NCBI GenBank assembly: GCA_009869945.1
Contig: WIXG01000152.1
Location: forward strand, 110,184-174,183
DNA: 64,000 nucleotides
Direction: 5' to 3'
From: Mesaphorura yosii
Lineage: Eukaryota > Arthropoda > Collembola > Poduromorpha > Tullbergiidae
Under the pieces are notes generated by a model. The model did not search any database. It was given only the letters and a program-made list of their open reading frames with translations, and was not told the DNA's origin. The translations under genes were made by a program, and so were the position numbers. Of this stretch, positions 1 to 15,200 are shown piece after piece; position 1 is the stretch's first letter; each line of letters begins with the position of its first letter.

Positions 1-3000
1 TCTTTCAAAGATACGATATTATTATTATTATTATGGTCAACAAACAAAACATACAATATGGAAACTCGAGAATTTCTCCATCGCCTTCGTACGTGTAGGT
101 GTTGAATTACATTTTGTAATGCAAGTCAGCCAGGAGACGAAACCATTTTCGAACCTGCGTTTCTACTTTATCTGACTGACTGGGTGAGACGCACCAGCAC
201 TTGAAAACATTTGTTCGCTTTTCCACATTTTGATCTCTCGTGTCTCATATTTTTATGAGGGAGGCTTTTAGGAGCACGACGAAAGCTGTTGAGTTGAGAG
301 ATGTGCCGATCCGAGTCACTGACGCCAATTTTAGTATGACTGCCTGCTACGAGTGTATTAAATGAGAATTCATTTTAATGACTGGAAGTCGACTTTTTAA
401 GTCGCACGCTTAAAAGTTACTCGCATTCTATTTGCCAGGATTTTTTATACTAACTTTACAAAAACTGATTTCATGTTTCATTTCTCGGGGTTGGGTTTAT
501 TATTAGCTGCTCATCTTTCGACTCGCTGACTTTTATTTCAGCGGCAACATCCTCAACATGTCATATAAAATTTATACTTGTTTTCGAGAGAGAATTCTGC
601 TACAAAGCACACGAACAGAACTCGAAGTCAACGTGCGCGGAAATTGAATGGCGAATATTTATGTTGCTCGGGGTTTGCATTACCTAAGTGTAACTTGTCT
701 TGATTAGGCGGTCTCCGAAGCATTGAGGTTTATTTCTTTTTAACTTCTCCGCTCCTTCATCGGTTTCATTTGCCGCTGCATTGCAAAATCACTGACTGAA
801 TCTTCCATGGGCATGAAATGTTTCCTTTTGTGTTTCTCATCCCATTTAAGACGCAACCACCGCCACACCGCACCGTAACCACTCCGCTCCTTGCCGCTTA
901 ACCCTGCTTTGCCTGGCACAGCGCAGCACACTGTGCATATTTGAAGATCTTTCGTCATGGTTGAGAGAAGAAGTAATAAAAAAAGGAATGAATAAGAAAG
1001 AGTTGAGTTCAGGCAGGGAGAGCACGGCAAAGCGAAAGGGGACTTAATATTTTCAACAAAAAATTTGATTAGACTTAAGAGGATTTGAGATTTGAAGCGC
1101 AGAGAAAGAATGGAATTAAGAGAAATTTGTAAAGAGTTGGTTGGGTGGAATGATATAATAATGTCTTGCTGCATTAACGAGTGGAGGATGAGGACCTCAG
1201 CCTCTTTAGAATTCACTCCGCTATAAACTCGGGGAGTTTGAATTATACATATACAATAAAGTGCTCATATGCTCATATAAGGCACTTCACTTCTCCTCGG
1301 TGCTGATCATGTCTTGGACTTGTGCTTCTTGGTCCCGCATGAAATGCAAGTGCTCACCAGAGTCTGCTTATGCATGCATCTTTCTGGATATGTGCATCGA
1401 GTGCAACTCCACAACAGAAAATTCTTTTATCTCGAACTGGTTCCTCTGCCGCTTTAGATTAAACCTCGAATCTCTTTGATGACTCGTCTTCCTGTAATGC
1501 GTTGTGCGTTTCGAGGTGGTTGTGATTTGACTGTCCTAACTACCAGTCCTTGTAACCCACCAAGCTTGCCGTGATTCGGCATTGCAACTGAGGAATTGAG
1601 TCTCAATGTTGACTCTTCTTTCGGAAAATGTCAGCCTGCATTGTTTCCTAATGCGAGCATGACGCTCCGACCCGACGCACTTTGGTGTGATGAGATAATG
1701 CACGGCGAATGCTTGCCTCACTTGTTGCAAGATAGTTGGAGGGGAAACTCACAAAGCATGTTAAACCAACGCGAGTAGAGAGGCGAGTATAAAATAAAAA
1801 TTGGACATAATGTAAAATATATCAAAAAATTATAGCTTCAGTTTACAATACATGCGGGAGTGAAGAGACTCTCGATAGAGTCATTAAAGCCCTGCACCGA
1901 AATTGAAAGAGAAAATGCAACGCATCATGATCCAGAACTTCCAGATGCGAGCTTCTTCTTCCCTCAGAGGCATCGCATCATCTGTTCACTTTATTACAAA
2001 GATTAGACGCTCGTATTATGCTGGTATTTTCATAATCCGAGTTGAGACAAAAGAATTTATGGAAATAAATTGAAAAAACGCACATGTATTGTGTCTGGAC
2101 TGAAGTTGAGGAATTAAACCGAAAGCGGCTCATTTCAGATCTCTTTGTTGCTCTTTGTAAAGCAATTTTGAATTAAATATTTCCTCTGAAGGCTTTTTCG
2201 GCGTAAGATTGGGAATTTCGTAAGAACTCGCATTAATAATGGGAGGGGAACACAGCAGAGGCAAGAGTCGTGGAATGTTTGGATTTCGGAATCTCAAGCT
2301 TTTGACTCTTTTTCGTCTTGCTCTACAAAATTCTCTCCCAATTTTTTTATAGAACTTCTCGCAACTTTTTTAGCCTCGGTATTTTTTACTATTATGTAAA
2401 GTTAAATGTTTTTTCCTTTAACCCTTTCTAAAAGATTTAAAGGCAATATATGCAAGCAACTATGTGCTGTTTTATGACTTCAAGATGTGCTGTAAGTATG
2501 TAATTCATATAAGCGTGTAATAAAGCGGAGGAATTCCTGCTCTGCGACCACACGGCCATCCACTTGCTCTGTCCCTGCCGTCGGTCCACGTCTGCACGTA
2601 CAATCTCAATTTCTGCTTTGCGGAGGGATGAAGTTGTTGGGCCGAGAATTGTCTCGGAGCAGTGAAACCTTTTACCGTGATCATCTGTCTCTCCGGGTCT
2701 GAGATGTGTTCATGTGTTTTAGGTATGACTGGTCCTATTATTCTTGCTTGTTCAAAACTCTTTTTCTCCTGCTGCAAGAAAAGATCTTTAAGCCACTCAA
2801 TGACCTGTCAGTAAAACTATTCTTGTCTCAGAACGCATAAACCACTCGTTTTTTATCGTAAAGATTTGCAGAAGCTCCTGCTCCAGGTCCAAAGTTTCCT
2901 TTTTATTTTTCTGGAAGCTCACTTTTCAACAATTGTTATGAGAGCTAAAAGGTCGAGAACGAGAACAAGAAACCAAAATTATGTCTGTGTTGAATCCTGG

Positions 3001-6000
3001 CATTTAGTGCTCACTTGCGTTGTCACTGTGTTTAAAACCCTCCGTTCCAGGCATTGTAATGTTGCAGAGGAAATGTCTTCAGGGTCGTGTTATGCATGAA
3101 TGACAAAAGTTAAGATTATTCTCTTTCTGGGCGAGAGATCCGGGAGATCTCGCGTACTCGCTTAATGTGTGCAGCAGCCTTTCAGTGTTGACTCCGTGTT
3201 GCTTTAGCGCATTGCATAGCGTCCGGATTTCCAGCATTGAGGATGTGCATGGATGCATGTGTTATTTTTACGGGAGATGGATGGGCACGGAGTGGAGACC
3301 ACTTCTTCGCTCGCTCGCATACATTTTGTCTCTGACTTTTATGAATGCGTTAGCGTAAAGTATTATTGGGAGGAAGATAAGTGTACAGAATTCTGTTTGT
3401 AGTGAAAACGGATAAAGTGGAAGCTGGCTTGGAACGAGTCTCCAGTCAGTGAAATATTGTGGGGAAGTTTAACTGTTGGAACTGTGTTTCTTCGAAAAGA
3501 TCTCCGTTGTCTTAGTCTCGGCGTGCAGAGGAGCGAGGCAACCTTTGACTCGGTCGCTGTATGTCAGGTAGATTGAATACACTCTGAATGTACCTTGAAC
3601 GCAGTGAGAATTTATTCGACTGTTGTGCAGTATGTTGTAACACTTGACAAGATTTGAATTTCTCCTTGAGGGCAGTGTTTTACATTTATTCCATATTACA
3701 TTATTATGAACCTGAGTGCTGGAATGTTGTCGGTAAGAGGAGCGGTGTCGAAAGTTGGTATAGCACAGGAGACTGATGGATAGGTTTGATATTTCCTCTG
3801 TCTTGATTTCATGCTCGAGCACTGTAAATACAAATGGAATCACGAGGTAACTTTTTCTGTATTTGCTCACCTTGGAAGCCGGAGTTTGGAGTCTCTGGTA
3901 CGCTAAGTGTGATATTATTACAGTTTCCAAATACACTCACAACTCGCTCGATATGCTACAGCCGAATGGAAGGAAAAATGGCTAAAAGTCAAGTTAACAA
4001 GAATGCTTGTTTTCACTTGGTTGGATGACATGTTGGAGATGTTTGCCTTTCTCTCTTCATTTATTACCCGACTTGTTTCGTCTTCATCTCCTGCCACTTT
4101 TCTCTCCAACTCTTCTCCACTTTTTCTATATTTACTTGTTTGCAGCGCTCCAAGAAACAATCCATGTGTAATTTATCCCTCCAAGTTCAATAGACGAAGA
4201 AAAGATAAGAAGCGCGTGTAAGAAGAGGCTTTAATCATGTTCTCTGCGAGCTATTTCTTTTCTTCTTCGTATTTATTTATGCGACTGACTGAGCACCGCA
4301 AAGAAATTACTCCCGACTTTCTCCGTCTGCCGATTCCAAATCATAACTTTCCTATTTTTCTCTTTGTTCCTCTGGAGTCGTTTTTCTTCTCAAACCCAAA
4401 TAATCACGAAATCAAGTTTCTTGTGTGCATGACATGCGGTGATGATATGGTGAAAAGAATCTGCATGCACAAAACCTGCTTTATCATTTGGGTGGAAGAG
4501 AAAAAGAAAAATACAAGTTGAGGCCTCATTTATTCCTTTGTTCAGCCTCATCATTACATTACCGAGTCTTGGCATTACAGTTTCAGTGCATCTTGGCTCT
4601 GAATTTTCAGAACTTGCTGTAAGGCCTTGCCTTCTCGAATTCCTACCTTCTTTGACTGTTGATTGGAATAGGAAAAGGAGACGACTCTGGCTGGAGTTGT
4701 ATCGCCAAGCTGAAAGCGAGTGTTTCCACATGTCATGTGAGTCGAGGCACACACATACTGCGTGCTTATTTGTGTGGATTTTTAAGTCGGCAACTGTACA
4801 AAATTCTTATTTCCTATTTTGCATATCCCAAAGGTTTTAATTATTCACTCGAATGAATAGGAGCTCCAACGACCACGCGCTGCTGCTGCTCCTCGCAGTG
4901 GTACTATTCACGTGCGTACGCGAGCAATGAACAATAGTACAAATAGCGAGATCGCATTATAATAAACAAGGGAAGCGCAATGGAGAGAATTACGCTCCGT
5001 GTTCTACTTAATGTAACATTAAGTCATGTCAAGTATAAAATTGAACAGCGAAACACCATTTTAGCTGAGCCTGACTTAAGTCTCTTTCTCCTACTCCGAC
5101 AAGAAAATAAATACCTTCAAAATTCATCTTTTCATCCTGGTCTCTAATTCAACAGACACTTTCTTCTGACAAAGCGTCTCGCTTTCGTGCCCTCTTGCAA
5201 GCTGATGCTTCAAATTGTTTAGTGTGGAGACTAAGCTCGTAACAACCACGCGGAGAGGCGACTGTGTTGTTCGGACGGCTGTTGCATGTGTTGTCGTAGG
5301 GGTGAATGTCTTGGAAGAATTTGACCGAAAGTGAGACATGCTGGGCTTCTTCTGCAATGCAATAATCCAGTCCTGTCCTCGTTCCTTCTTGATACTACTC
5401 CGCGTTAGCATTTACACACTCTCTTAGGTGACTCGCGAGTCAGAGAAAGGAATCCAAAACAAAAATAATGTGTGAAGGAACAACAACAACATGTGCGACA
5501 ATATTAAGCTTATTACCATACCGAGCCCAACTTTCTTGAGCGCTGCTATTCCTGCGACGCTCCACAACGAGCATGAGAAATGAAACAAAAGACACAAAAT
5601 ACGTCTTTTAAAAACTTTTTTACTCTGACTAAACCACTAAAACCTGGCTGTGCTTCGCTGTGGCCCGCCAGGCTTTGGAAGGTAGTGCGAGAATTCTTTT
5701 CGACGCGACTCGGTGTAGAAAATACCTTTGCAACAAAAACAATAACAAAGTGTCGCATAGTCACTGCGCTTTCGAAATTACTTTTTGTCGTCGTGAATTT
5801 GTATTTCGAATGAAATAAATTATCTCCACTTGTAAAGAAGCCATAATGCATTGGATTTGTGCAAGCACACATGTGCCGACTCTTTGCCCCGAGTCTTAAT
5901 AGCAGCGGCAGCAGCAGGACAACTCTGAACTCTTTGTGCGACTTTTATTTCGTGTATTGTAATTCCGTGTCATGTTGTTCGAGTCGTACTGTTTGACAAT

Positions 6001-6252
6001 ATTTTACGACGATAACAATCAAAACATGTTGAATTCTTTCTTTCTTCATTCACCGTTTTTTGCGAACGGTATATCCATCTAAAGAAAGTTCGATTAAGAC
6101 TTATTGCAGATGTCAACGAATTTGCACATGTAAAGTCGATGAAAAGCTACGAGCGCTTTAATGCGGTTCGGTAAATTCAATGCTTGAAGTTGCGCAACTG
6201 CTTGTCACTCCAAGTGAAACGCCATTTTGTAACACGATTCGTTTATTTTCAG
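1..6252. other. Non-coding left flank
   Basis: I recognise no gene here. The open frames are short, often begin at non-ATG codons and have no family resemblance. A short ATT run lies near bases 21-35. The stretch is probably upstream intergenic DNA plus the 5' UTR intron of the gene that follows, because a good acceptor (TTATTTTCAG, ending at 6252) sits 41 bases before that gene's first ATG. The upstream non-coding exon and promoter could not be located. Confidence 0.5.
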
Positions 6253-6293
6253 ATTGACCGAGGGAGCATTTGACACCGAATGTAAATGCAAAA

Positions 6294-9200
6294 ATGGAGT
6301 GGCCAGTGATTTATCATTCCAAAGGACGACCGGTCAAGACTCCTTCTCATGTGCGATGCTTGTCACTCATTTACCTCGGACTGGCGTTTGGGTTTTGGAG
6401 CAGCATCGCCCAGACCGAGTCCAGTCCGCCAGTCGCGGACGTTGAAGATTTATTCAAAGGTAAGGTTCCATCGTCCGTTTAAGTTTCTCTTAATCTTCCA
6501 CTCTTTTTCATTAAAAGACTTTTATATCATCCATTCGCGTGCGTGAGTGGCATGCACTTTTAATCAAAGCACTTTATTTGCGAGAATTGAGCAAGATCAA
6601 CAGAGGATGAAAGTAGGCGCTGGAAAATAGGAAAGACAAATTAAAACTTTACTCGTGGTGTAATGCGTAATAGAAGTTTCTGACTGAGATAGGAACTGCG
6701 CATAATGATACAAGGTTGTGACTTTCTCTTGTTCTCAAATTTAAAACGAAAGCGCGGCATTAATGTGCGGAGCTACACTGTACTTAAATGGGAGCAGATG
6801 TGAACGTATAAATTGCGTATGCAAAGAAAGAAAGGAAGAAAATTATTTGGTCTGTTTATGTGTCTTTCGGGATGCAAAATATAAACTTACAATTCCTTCC
6901 TTCCTCGGCCTTCTCTCTGCCAAATGAGAATGCGCGTCTCCGCCATGCCTCGACGCAGTTAGCATGGTGAAGAAAAATCTTGTGAAAACTGCCAAATTTG
7001 ATTTTCCTAGTGTATATTTTATTTCTTCACGGTGACTTGCTCTAATTTAGCCGTCTTCCTCATGCGCGGCCTCTCGCTATCTGTTCCGGGTTAAAGTGTG
7101 TCTTTCGGAAGCGTGAAGAACCGGCTGGCTGTCTGCCGTAGAGACTCGTCGAATGCGGTGAATGAATGCAAATGTTGCGACGCAGGAGAATTATTTCCAG
7201 ATACGGAGATTAGAAATGATGTGGAGCTAACGCGGAGCGAGAGACCTTCTGCCAAATGGCGAGATCGGCAAGGGGTTGCTCAAGAGGACCAAGGAGTAGA
7301 GTTTAGATGTAAATGAGAGGCTGACGAACACAGAGATAATATGTGATTATTATTCTTTCTCTCGTCATTCGGGCTTGCTCTCACTTTTTTACTTTTTTCA
7401 TTTCGAGGACTCAAGACGCGATGGAGCGAGCCAGGCTTCGTGAGGGGTAGACATTAAGAATGGAAATGAAATCCCGCGGAAGGTAGTAATAATGGAGCAG
7501 TAGTATTAAGTCAATATATGAGAATAGGACCCCGAGGATGTTTCTTTCCTTGATAATAAATTCCTGACTCATGACCGGATTCTGTGACCTCCATTGACAG
7601 CCGGGCACTTGTGCACTGCTCCGCATCCACTCTGCTCCGAGATCATGATGAGGATTGCAGGCAGCTCAATTCAGTAGAGGAGATGAATGGAAACCTTTCT
7701 CCTTTGATTTTTTCTGCCCAGCATTGTGCTCGGCCCTACGCACGAAGGATAATGTTGATAGGATTATTAGGATTTATTGAGTAGATTCATTCAACAATTG
7801 AGTTCTTTCCTTTCTCCGACTTGATATTACTGCCATTTCTGCCGCTGCTGCTGGACGCAATTGAGCTGGACGGCTTGCTTATCTACCAATCTTCTGGCAG
7901 CTATTTTTGTGTTGTGAATTGAATGTAGCAACCACTGTTATTGGCCTCTGTGCGTTATGGTCCACGCTCCGAAATAAGAGCATGAAAAGTTGAAGGCGAG
8001 GCGGTAGTCAAGAGAACTACGAGTGAAAGGGGAAGATGAAATGATGGAGACACAGAAAGCTGAAAAGCACATAGTAACATAATTGATTCCATGACGTTGA
8101 TGGTTTGATGTTTTAACAGGCTTCAGTTTTGAGAATAGCTTCACTCTGAAACTGAAAATACTCCCATGAAACACAATACTCGCGCTGTTTATACTTTGTT
8201 TCGGCATCTTGTTGTTAAACTTGTCTCAAGCTTCCGAACCAAGTGCCAACTTGCCAACGACGAGTAAAGAATTCTTCGACTACCTTTCCCTTCCAGCCTG
8301 CTCCATATTACAAATTTTCTTGTCTCTCGCTTTCACTCACGTTCCGTGTTATTGATGTGCACAAGAACAAAAATTTCACTTAGACGCGACAGACAATAGA
8401 CTTGTCTCGCATCTGCCAGCGTTTGCGGAGTAAGAAGATACGACGCGGAGGGGAAGTGAAAGCCGTGAAAAAATATACCTTGTGGGAATTGATTCTCCCG
8501 TTGCATTGATTGTCTAGTTCCGTTTGTGAGGAAAAGGCTTGTTCATTACTCGGATAGTGTAAAAACGATACAACCATGCCAAGCCGAAGGATAAGCGGTG
8601 TGGGGACGAGTAAATACTGCGTGTGTACAGTGCAATAATAACATCACAGCTCACCCCAAGAACCCTTCAGAGTGTGACACTCCGTGTCGTGTCTGCTTCA
8701 TCTGCCGTTCAAGTTCTATCTTTCTGGCTTCATGTTCCCGTTTGCATGTGTGCCTGTGCCCAAATAAAAAGAGAGCCCAGTCACATCTGATTTCCACTGC
8801 GTGCGAGGCAGGCAGGCTGACTGGCTGGCAGCGGCCGGGTGACAAAGTTAATGAATTGGAAAAATGGAATTTTTGTGAAGGAGGGTTGGTTTCTGCCGCG
8901 CCTCGTCCCGAATGGTCATGGCAAAGTACACGGACGGTTTTCTCCTTTCGCGTCCTGATGATCAAATAACGAGAAGCTGAGTGAGATACAATAATATATT
9001 ACAACGACAACGATACACATTTGTGTGTGAATAAGTGGAACATAAATTACATCAATAGAATACCAAAAGACGGAGTCGGAGGGAATGGAAATGATGTCTC
9101 TCTCAACTCTTCTGTTCCGCTATCATTATATTTTATATCGTACACCAGACACTGCCAGCCACGACCATTCCGACCAGCAGGACAATGCGCTGCCGCTGCA

Positions 9201-12200
9201 CCGCAGCAGAAATTGAGATATGTAAGGCTGACTTCCTCCTCGACACGGAAATGAATCAATTGTTTTTTCACTTTCTCCCTGGTCGTTGTTGCTTTCTGAT
9301 GGAATTGCACGGTACAGTCGTGCCCAACTACACGTAATCGCCATCAGATTGCAACACGCTTGTTTCTATTTAGCCATTTAAAACTAAAATGCATTTTACA
9401 GCCACTCCAGTGCCTTTTTCGCTGATTGAAAACACGAGTTTACTTCGCTGCATTTAGTCGGATGGATGGGAAGCAGAATGAAGGGAGTGTCGGTCCAAAT
9501 TAGAATGACGATCCAAGCAGACTCACACCGCGTGTTTTGGAAACCATTACTCAAGGCCCGTGTCTGGTTCTACGAAACACCCGCACATGGTGTCTTCTAA
9601 CCTTAAGACTCATTCATCTTCAATTGGAAATAGTTTGCATTGCGTTCTTCTGCTTTCTTCTGAGAATCTCTCCAGCCTCGACCCCGGGAGTGTTTTCTTC
9701 GTAGGACTTGAAGGATTTCTTATTTGACAGAGCTTACCTTGTCGTGTAACTTGAGAATCTTGTTTGTTGGTCTGTAGATAGGGAAATGGATTGGTAACAA
9801 GTAACTATAAAATCTAGTATTTACTTTTCGTTTGAATTTATGGGAATGAAACCTATTTGGCTCCACAACATTTGTTTTCCCATATGCGGTGTGATGACTC
9901 GAGTTCCTCTCCACTTGCAAATGCGAACCAGTGAAAGAGCTGAAGCCGAAATTTCGTTATTGGGCCTCATTCTTCCACGCTGCGTTGCTGCAGCGAATAA
10001 ATAGAATAATATATTTGCTTGCAATAGCACTGGAAATGATAATATAACTGCTCCCGTATAACTTAACTATAAATAACTTTATAATGTAACATGTTCTTAA
10101 TAGTGTTTAGGCTGAGCCGTGTTTATATGAGATGTTTTGGAAAGGATCTTCTTTCCAGACCGTGCTTCCATTCAATTGCGAGCGTCTTTTCAATAAACGC
10201 AGCCATGTGCCCGCTTCTGCCGCCGCTCTTGTTTTCCGCCTTATCTTGTAGTCATAGCGTAGCGTTTGATTTTAAGGTTGCTTCGTGTAGGTATCTTTTT
10301 ACCTACCACAGAATTTCTAATCTAAAACTTTATCCTTTTGTTCTTAAGTCGTCTTCTGTTCGTCCGCACATAAACAACAGAAGAAGCGACATAAAAAACT
10401 AGATTCTTGTTCTTGAGTTTCATTTATAAGAAAAGTTATTTCGAGTATTATAATCATGGTTTATATGTTAAACAATGCAGCACGAAAAGCACAAGAATTT
10501 CAAAGGAAAGTCCAGACCATGTGCGTGCGTGTGCTTTTGTCGCTGTATTTCTAGCCCGCGTTGAGAAGCCGAGCGTGGATTTGGTGGAGCAGAGCGCAGA
10601 TACCAGTTTAGGGAAATATTTATGTACGGAGCTTTTGGGTTTCGGTTTTAAAGTTTATCCATGTTGGCTGCTTGATAAATGCCACGCAACATGTCCGTAG
10701 GTAGGGCACACAATGGAAACTTTGAGCCATTATTATATAAATTCATATTATTGTACGCTGGTAAGCCCTGAAAACTCCAATTCATTTCCCCGTCCTCTTA
10801 TTAAGCAGAAACTTTGCAACTTTCCAGAGTTCAAAACAATAACAGCGCCAAGTTGCAGCGACAGGAACAACAAAGTCTGCTTAAACTAATTGAAATTCTT
10901 AATTAGATACTTATGCATACACACATTTTCCTAATAATTAGAGTAATGGAATAGATGAATAAATATTTACCAGGGAATGAATCGGACTTGACGGTTATTG
11001 CCTCGTTCTGCGACTCGTCGTCCGTAACTAACTGCACATCTCCCTTTATTGCATTCTTGCTCTCGTTCTTCTTCGATCTCGTCTGACTCGCTCAGGACGA
11101 ATCAATGAGACGTTGCTGCAGAACTTATAATTTATTACCAGACCGTTCGATGGGATTTAAATTGGAAAGAATCTCAGTCAAAGAGAAAAGATTAAGGAAT
11201 GAAATGAAATGAAAAATGCAATTTTTAATGCGGCGTCAGGGAAAGAGCAAAAACTGGTTATTGATTTGTTCGTTTGAAGTGCTATCGGAATTTGATGTAT
11301 GAGAGCCTGAGCGGCGCAGTCGAGCTACAAAGGTTCATCCAACCCGTGACAATGAGAATGCAATAAATGTGGCATGACTTCGATGGCATAAATTCTTTAT
11401 TTAATTTTTATCCAAATTTCATGAAAATCTTGCACTAATGACCATTCTCTTGCACTGCTCAGATAAGAAGAAAAACAAATCCTGACGTTTTCAGCAAAAA
11501 CATCACCTTTCAGCTTACAATGTTTGGCATAATCTTTTACCGGGTGATTTATAAAGGCTGTGTGCGAAAGGAAAATTCCTGCAGCAAAAGGAGCCTCAAG
11601 AGCCAAATGTTTTGTGGGATTAACATGTTTTAAGCCCGCAGCTTACTTGAATCAAAGCCTCGGAATTCGCCACCCAAATTCGTTTTTCCATTCCGCTTTT
11701 TAAATCAATAGGCGACTTCTGAGCAACGATCAATTGAATTTGTGTCTGAAACAATAATTTGCAACAGACCGAATTCACATTTATTTTTCGCTCCGCTTTC
11801 GTGCCTGCGGAGAATAGCAGTGGAAAGAATCTACAAATCTTCATCATGGTGGCTCAATATTCTGCACAATTTATATTAGTCAATATCGTATTATAAAACT
11901 ATTATCGCTTTTCTAAAGGTAAGGAAGAAAAATGGAAGCTTCCACAACCGGATGATCTTCCATTACAGATTTTACTTTAAAGTTCAAATGTAAAGCGATC
12001 TGCTTTCTTCGCAGAATGCTTCCAGTACACAAAAAGCGATTTGTTATCTTGTTATTTGTGCGTCCGTCTTTGTGTTCAGCACCAACGCTCGCCTCTTTCA
12101 CGGCGGGTGAAAGCAGCCGTGACTGTGTGCAATGCGAACGAAGCTTAAACGAGAAATTGATACCTTTCGGTTCCACTTTCTCCTTCGCCGTGCATTTCCG

Positions 12201-15200
12201 CGTGTTGGCTGCCGGCTTCACTGAGATGATTTGTATGTGATGAGGGATGATGATGGTGAATCCGAGAATCAGTGAAGGAAAGAAATGGATGATGATGGTT
12301 TTGTGTTCCCGTGCGCCACAAATTGTGCTGCTATTCGGATACCCAAAAGAGAAGGAGTGAACACCACCAAGGCGTTCTCGGGATCCTTTGTCGTGTTTCT
12401 GAGACTTGTGTGCGTTCAAGTAAAAGAAAAAAGAGACCGGGAAGAAGGGAAGGTACGCGTCGTCTTGAGGTGATTTCTAACGTGCGCTCTTTTTCCCCGC
12501 ATCTTGGTTCAAAGGAAAATTATTTATACCTTGTTTCACCCAACACAAGACAATACCAATGCCAGACGTGCGATGCATTTGTGTTTCATATGTTTTATGT
12601 GGCAGCGTTTCGTCTTTCTCCTTCCGTCGCCTGACTCCTGTTTCATGTTTCTCAGATTTTTCCTGAATTCTGAAGCACAAAGCAGCTCTGATTGCCGTGT
12701 GTGTGCAACCAGGAAAAAAGACGGAGCGAGTACGCGTTTGCAATCTTTTCCGCACTCATTCATTCCTTCGCCAGGGTCTTATTGTATAAATCATTCATTT
12801 TTCTCGAAAGCAACATCCATTTTCCTGCTACCGGCAGCCAAGCCAAGTCTTAAGACGCTCCGAGATGAAGATGCTGCTTCCAAGAGCGAATGTCTGCGCC
12901 GTGCCATATGTAATATTATTGTAGAAGTAATAACAATCGATTTCACAATAAAACGGAAATATTGCTCCACTCTGCCGAACTTTGTGTTACATACTTTACT
13001 CACAAACCCATTTCTTCCTTCGTTGTCGTGTCTTTAAAAGCGTACTGAATCGTGGCAGACTGAGGCCAGGTAATAATCACGTCGGAGTTTGCAGCATCAT
13101 AGCTGTGGGTTTCACGACACTGCACGTGGGCGCGACACGTGTGTCACATACAAATACGACATAATGTCGGCGAACGAAGAATATTGAGATAGATTTTTTA
13201 TTGTTTTCTGTTAAATGTTTAGAATTCATATATGAACCCAAACGCGATTTTCCTTCGACTTTTTCTCCAGCAGGTTTCTCTGTTTTGGGTAGCAAATATT
13301 GAATCATATTGGATTACTGAAACCGGCTTCCTCTTTTGCCAGGGAATGAATATTACATCTATACAGGCATGCTACTTGGATTTTATCAAATCATTTGCGG
13401 AGCAATTCAATACTTTCTCGCTCAATGCGTTATCATTGCATTATGGTTCCATTTATGAGAATCGCACAATCAGGATTTGGCAAACCTAAACACTTTGTTG
13501 AATATTTACCAATATGATGCACTTTCCCAAAAGATGTTGCACGTATTTGAAGCCTAATATTTCTGTATCTTGTTTGGCTGTGCTCGGATCTGATCCCCAC
13601 TCGGCGGAATTTTTGCATCAGGTTTTCGAAAATCCATAAATGTGTTGTACAGCCGTCTACTGTGCGCCCTATTATTGTGGGTGCGCATTTTACACTCAGA
13701 GTGTTCGGACCCGCAGCGGTCTGGGCCTCACTTCCTCTTTAGTTTGCATAATCTCCTGTGAATTCTGAAATTTATTCACTGATGGACAGCGACATGTTTT
13801 CGACTTGTGTCTCGCAAATTGAGTGTTAAAATTTGTACGCAAATACTGTTTACATGAATTTCAACTTAAACTCATAATTGACAGCGCATCCTTGTTTTTA
13901 AGCTGCTTAAACCTTCACGGCTTCGGAGATGCAAGATGGCTACAATTGTTTTCGTTTCTTGTTTACAGATGAAGGATTTCTGCGAATGTCACGCGGCGGA
14001 GAAGCATTTGGTCGACGTCCACCGCCTCCGCTAATCTTGAACCCGCCTCCGCATTTGTCCACTCAGACACCACCGCGACATTTTCAGACGACGGCCACAA
14101 TTCTGCTGCCGAGGGGCACAATTCCGTCAACAACCTTGTACAACAGAAACGCCGAAGGAAACGTGAGCAGCAACCGAACAGAATTTCGAAGTGAGAGAAA
14201 CTCTTCCTCGAACTCACAAGCTAAGCCACTGGAGAACGACGTGGGTGCTAGTTTCTCCAAAGCGTCTGACTCGAGCGTCGGGGAGTCGAATGGTGGCGGC
14301 GGGAGCAACAGTGGAGGAGACTCATCCGACGCGCATCCTCTGCTTGGAATCACTCCGGCAGCTCCAGGAGATCCATTCGACTTTAATCCTATCCTGTCTA
14401 ACCCCGCTGTCACTCGTATTTTAGCCGGAAGTTCCGGGCGCATTCCCCAATGGGAACCCATGCCTGATTCACATGGTAATAACCAAATGAGTACATTTTT
14501 ATTCCTAATACATACACATGAACAGGCAGAAACTCACAAAAGGAAAATGGTTCTTTTTATTCTCGCAAGTCTTCTACAAGGCTTATACGAAGCTATTTAG
14601 CCAAGAGACTATAAAAGAACATTTACATCAGAAACGCACAGTGTCAAGAAGTTCTGAGCTCAGCTTCCCTTCCTTTCCAAGATTTCAATGAACCCAGTTC
14701 CAACGTTAGTAGGAAATCGTGTAATGGATGGTGTTCCAATTTTAAAACATGAATATTAAACTCAACTTCTCCTTCGTCCATACGATTCTTAACAGTCAGG
14801 GGTCCATGCTTCTAATCTTTCCCTCCAATACTTGACTGAGCACTCATTCGAGAGTTGTAAACTCGCAGTTGATGTCTATTTTATTGAGAGGAAATGAGTT
14901 TTTCAAAATTTATTAACAGGCAAATGTGAGAAAAGCGAGAGGCCATTTCTCTCCTTACGGACTTTCTAGCACCATGGAATGTTTTACAAATTTGGAATTT
15001 TTCTCTTTCTCGTCTTAGTCTCCAGCACGCTAATTTATTTCGTTTTGGGCCATGTTTTTCCAGATTCAGTTCTCCCGGAAGTGAACTACACTGGCAGCGC
15101 AAATAATAATAATAAAAATCGTGCAAACACGTACTATCAGACCTCAACACCAGCCTCGACAGTACTCGAGCATCACCCGGGCAGCGGCATTTTGCACAAT

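Noticed and set aside
740-1216. 158-codon minus-strand frame near the left edge
   Set aside because: Low-complexity, no domain, non-canonical composition and no splice-supported partner exon.
12016-12240. 74-codon frame with a signal-like start
   Set aside because: It sits inside the 7.5 kb intron of the seven-pass gene, overlaps other random frames, and has no recognisable mature peptide.
12504-13037. 177-codon plus-strand frame
   Set aside because: It begins at a non-ATG codon, has a composition that fits random AT/T-rich intron sequence, and shows no domain.
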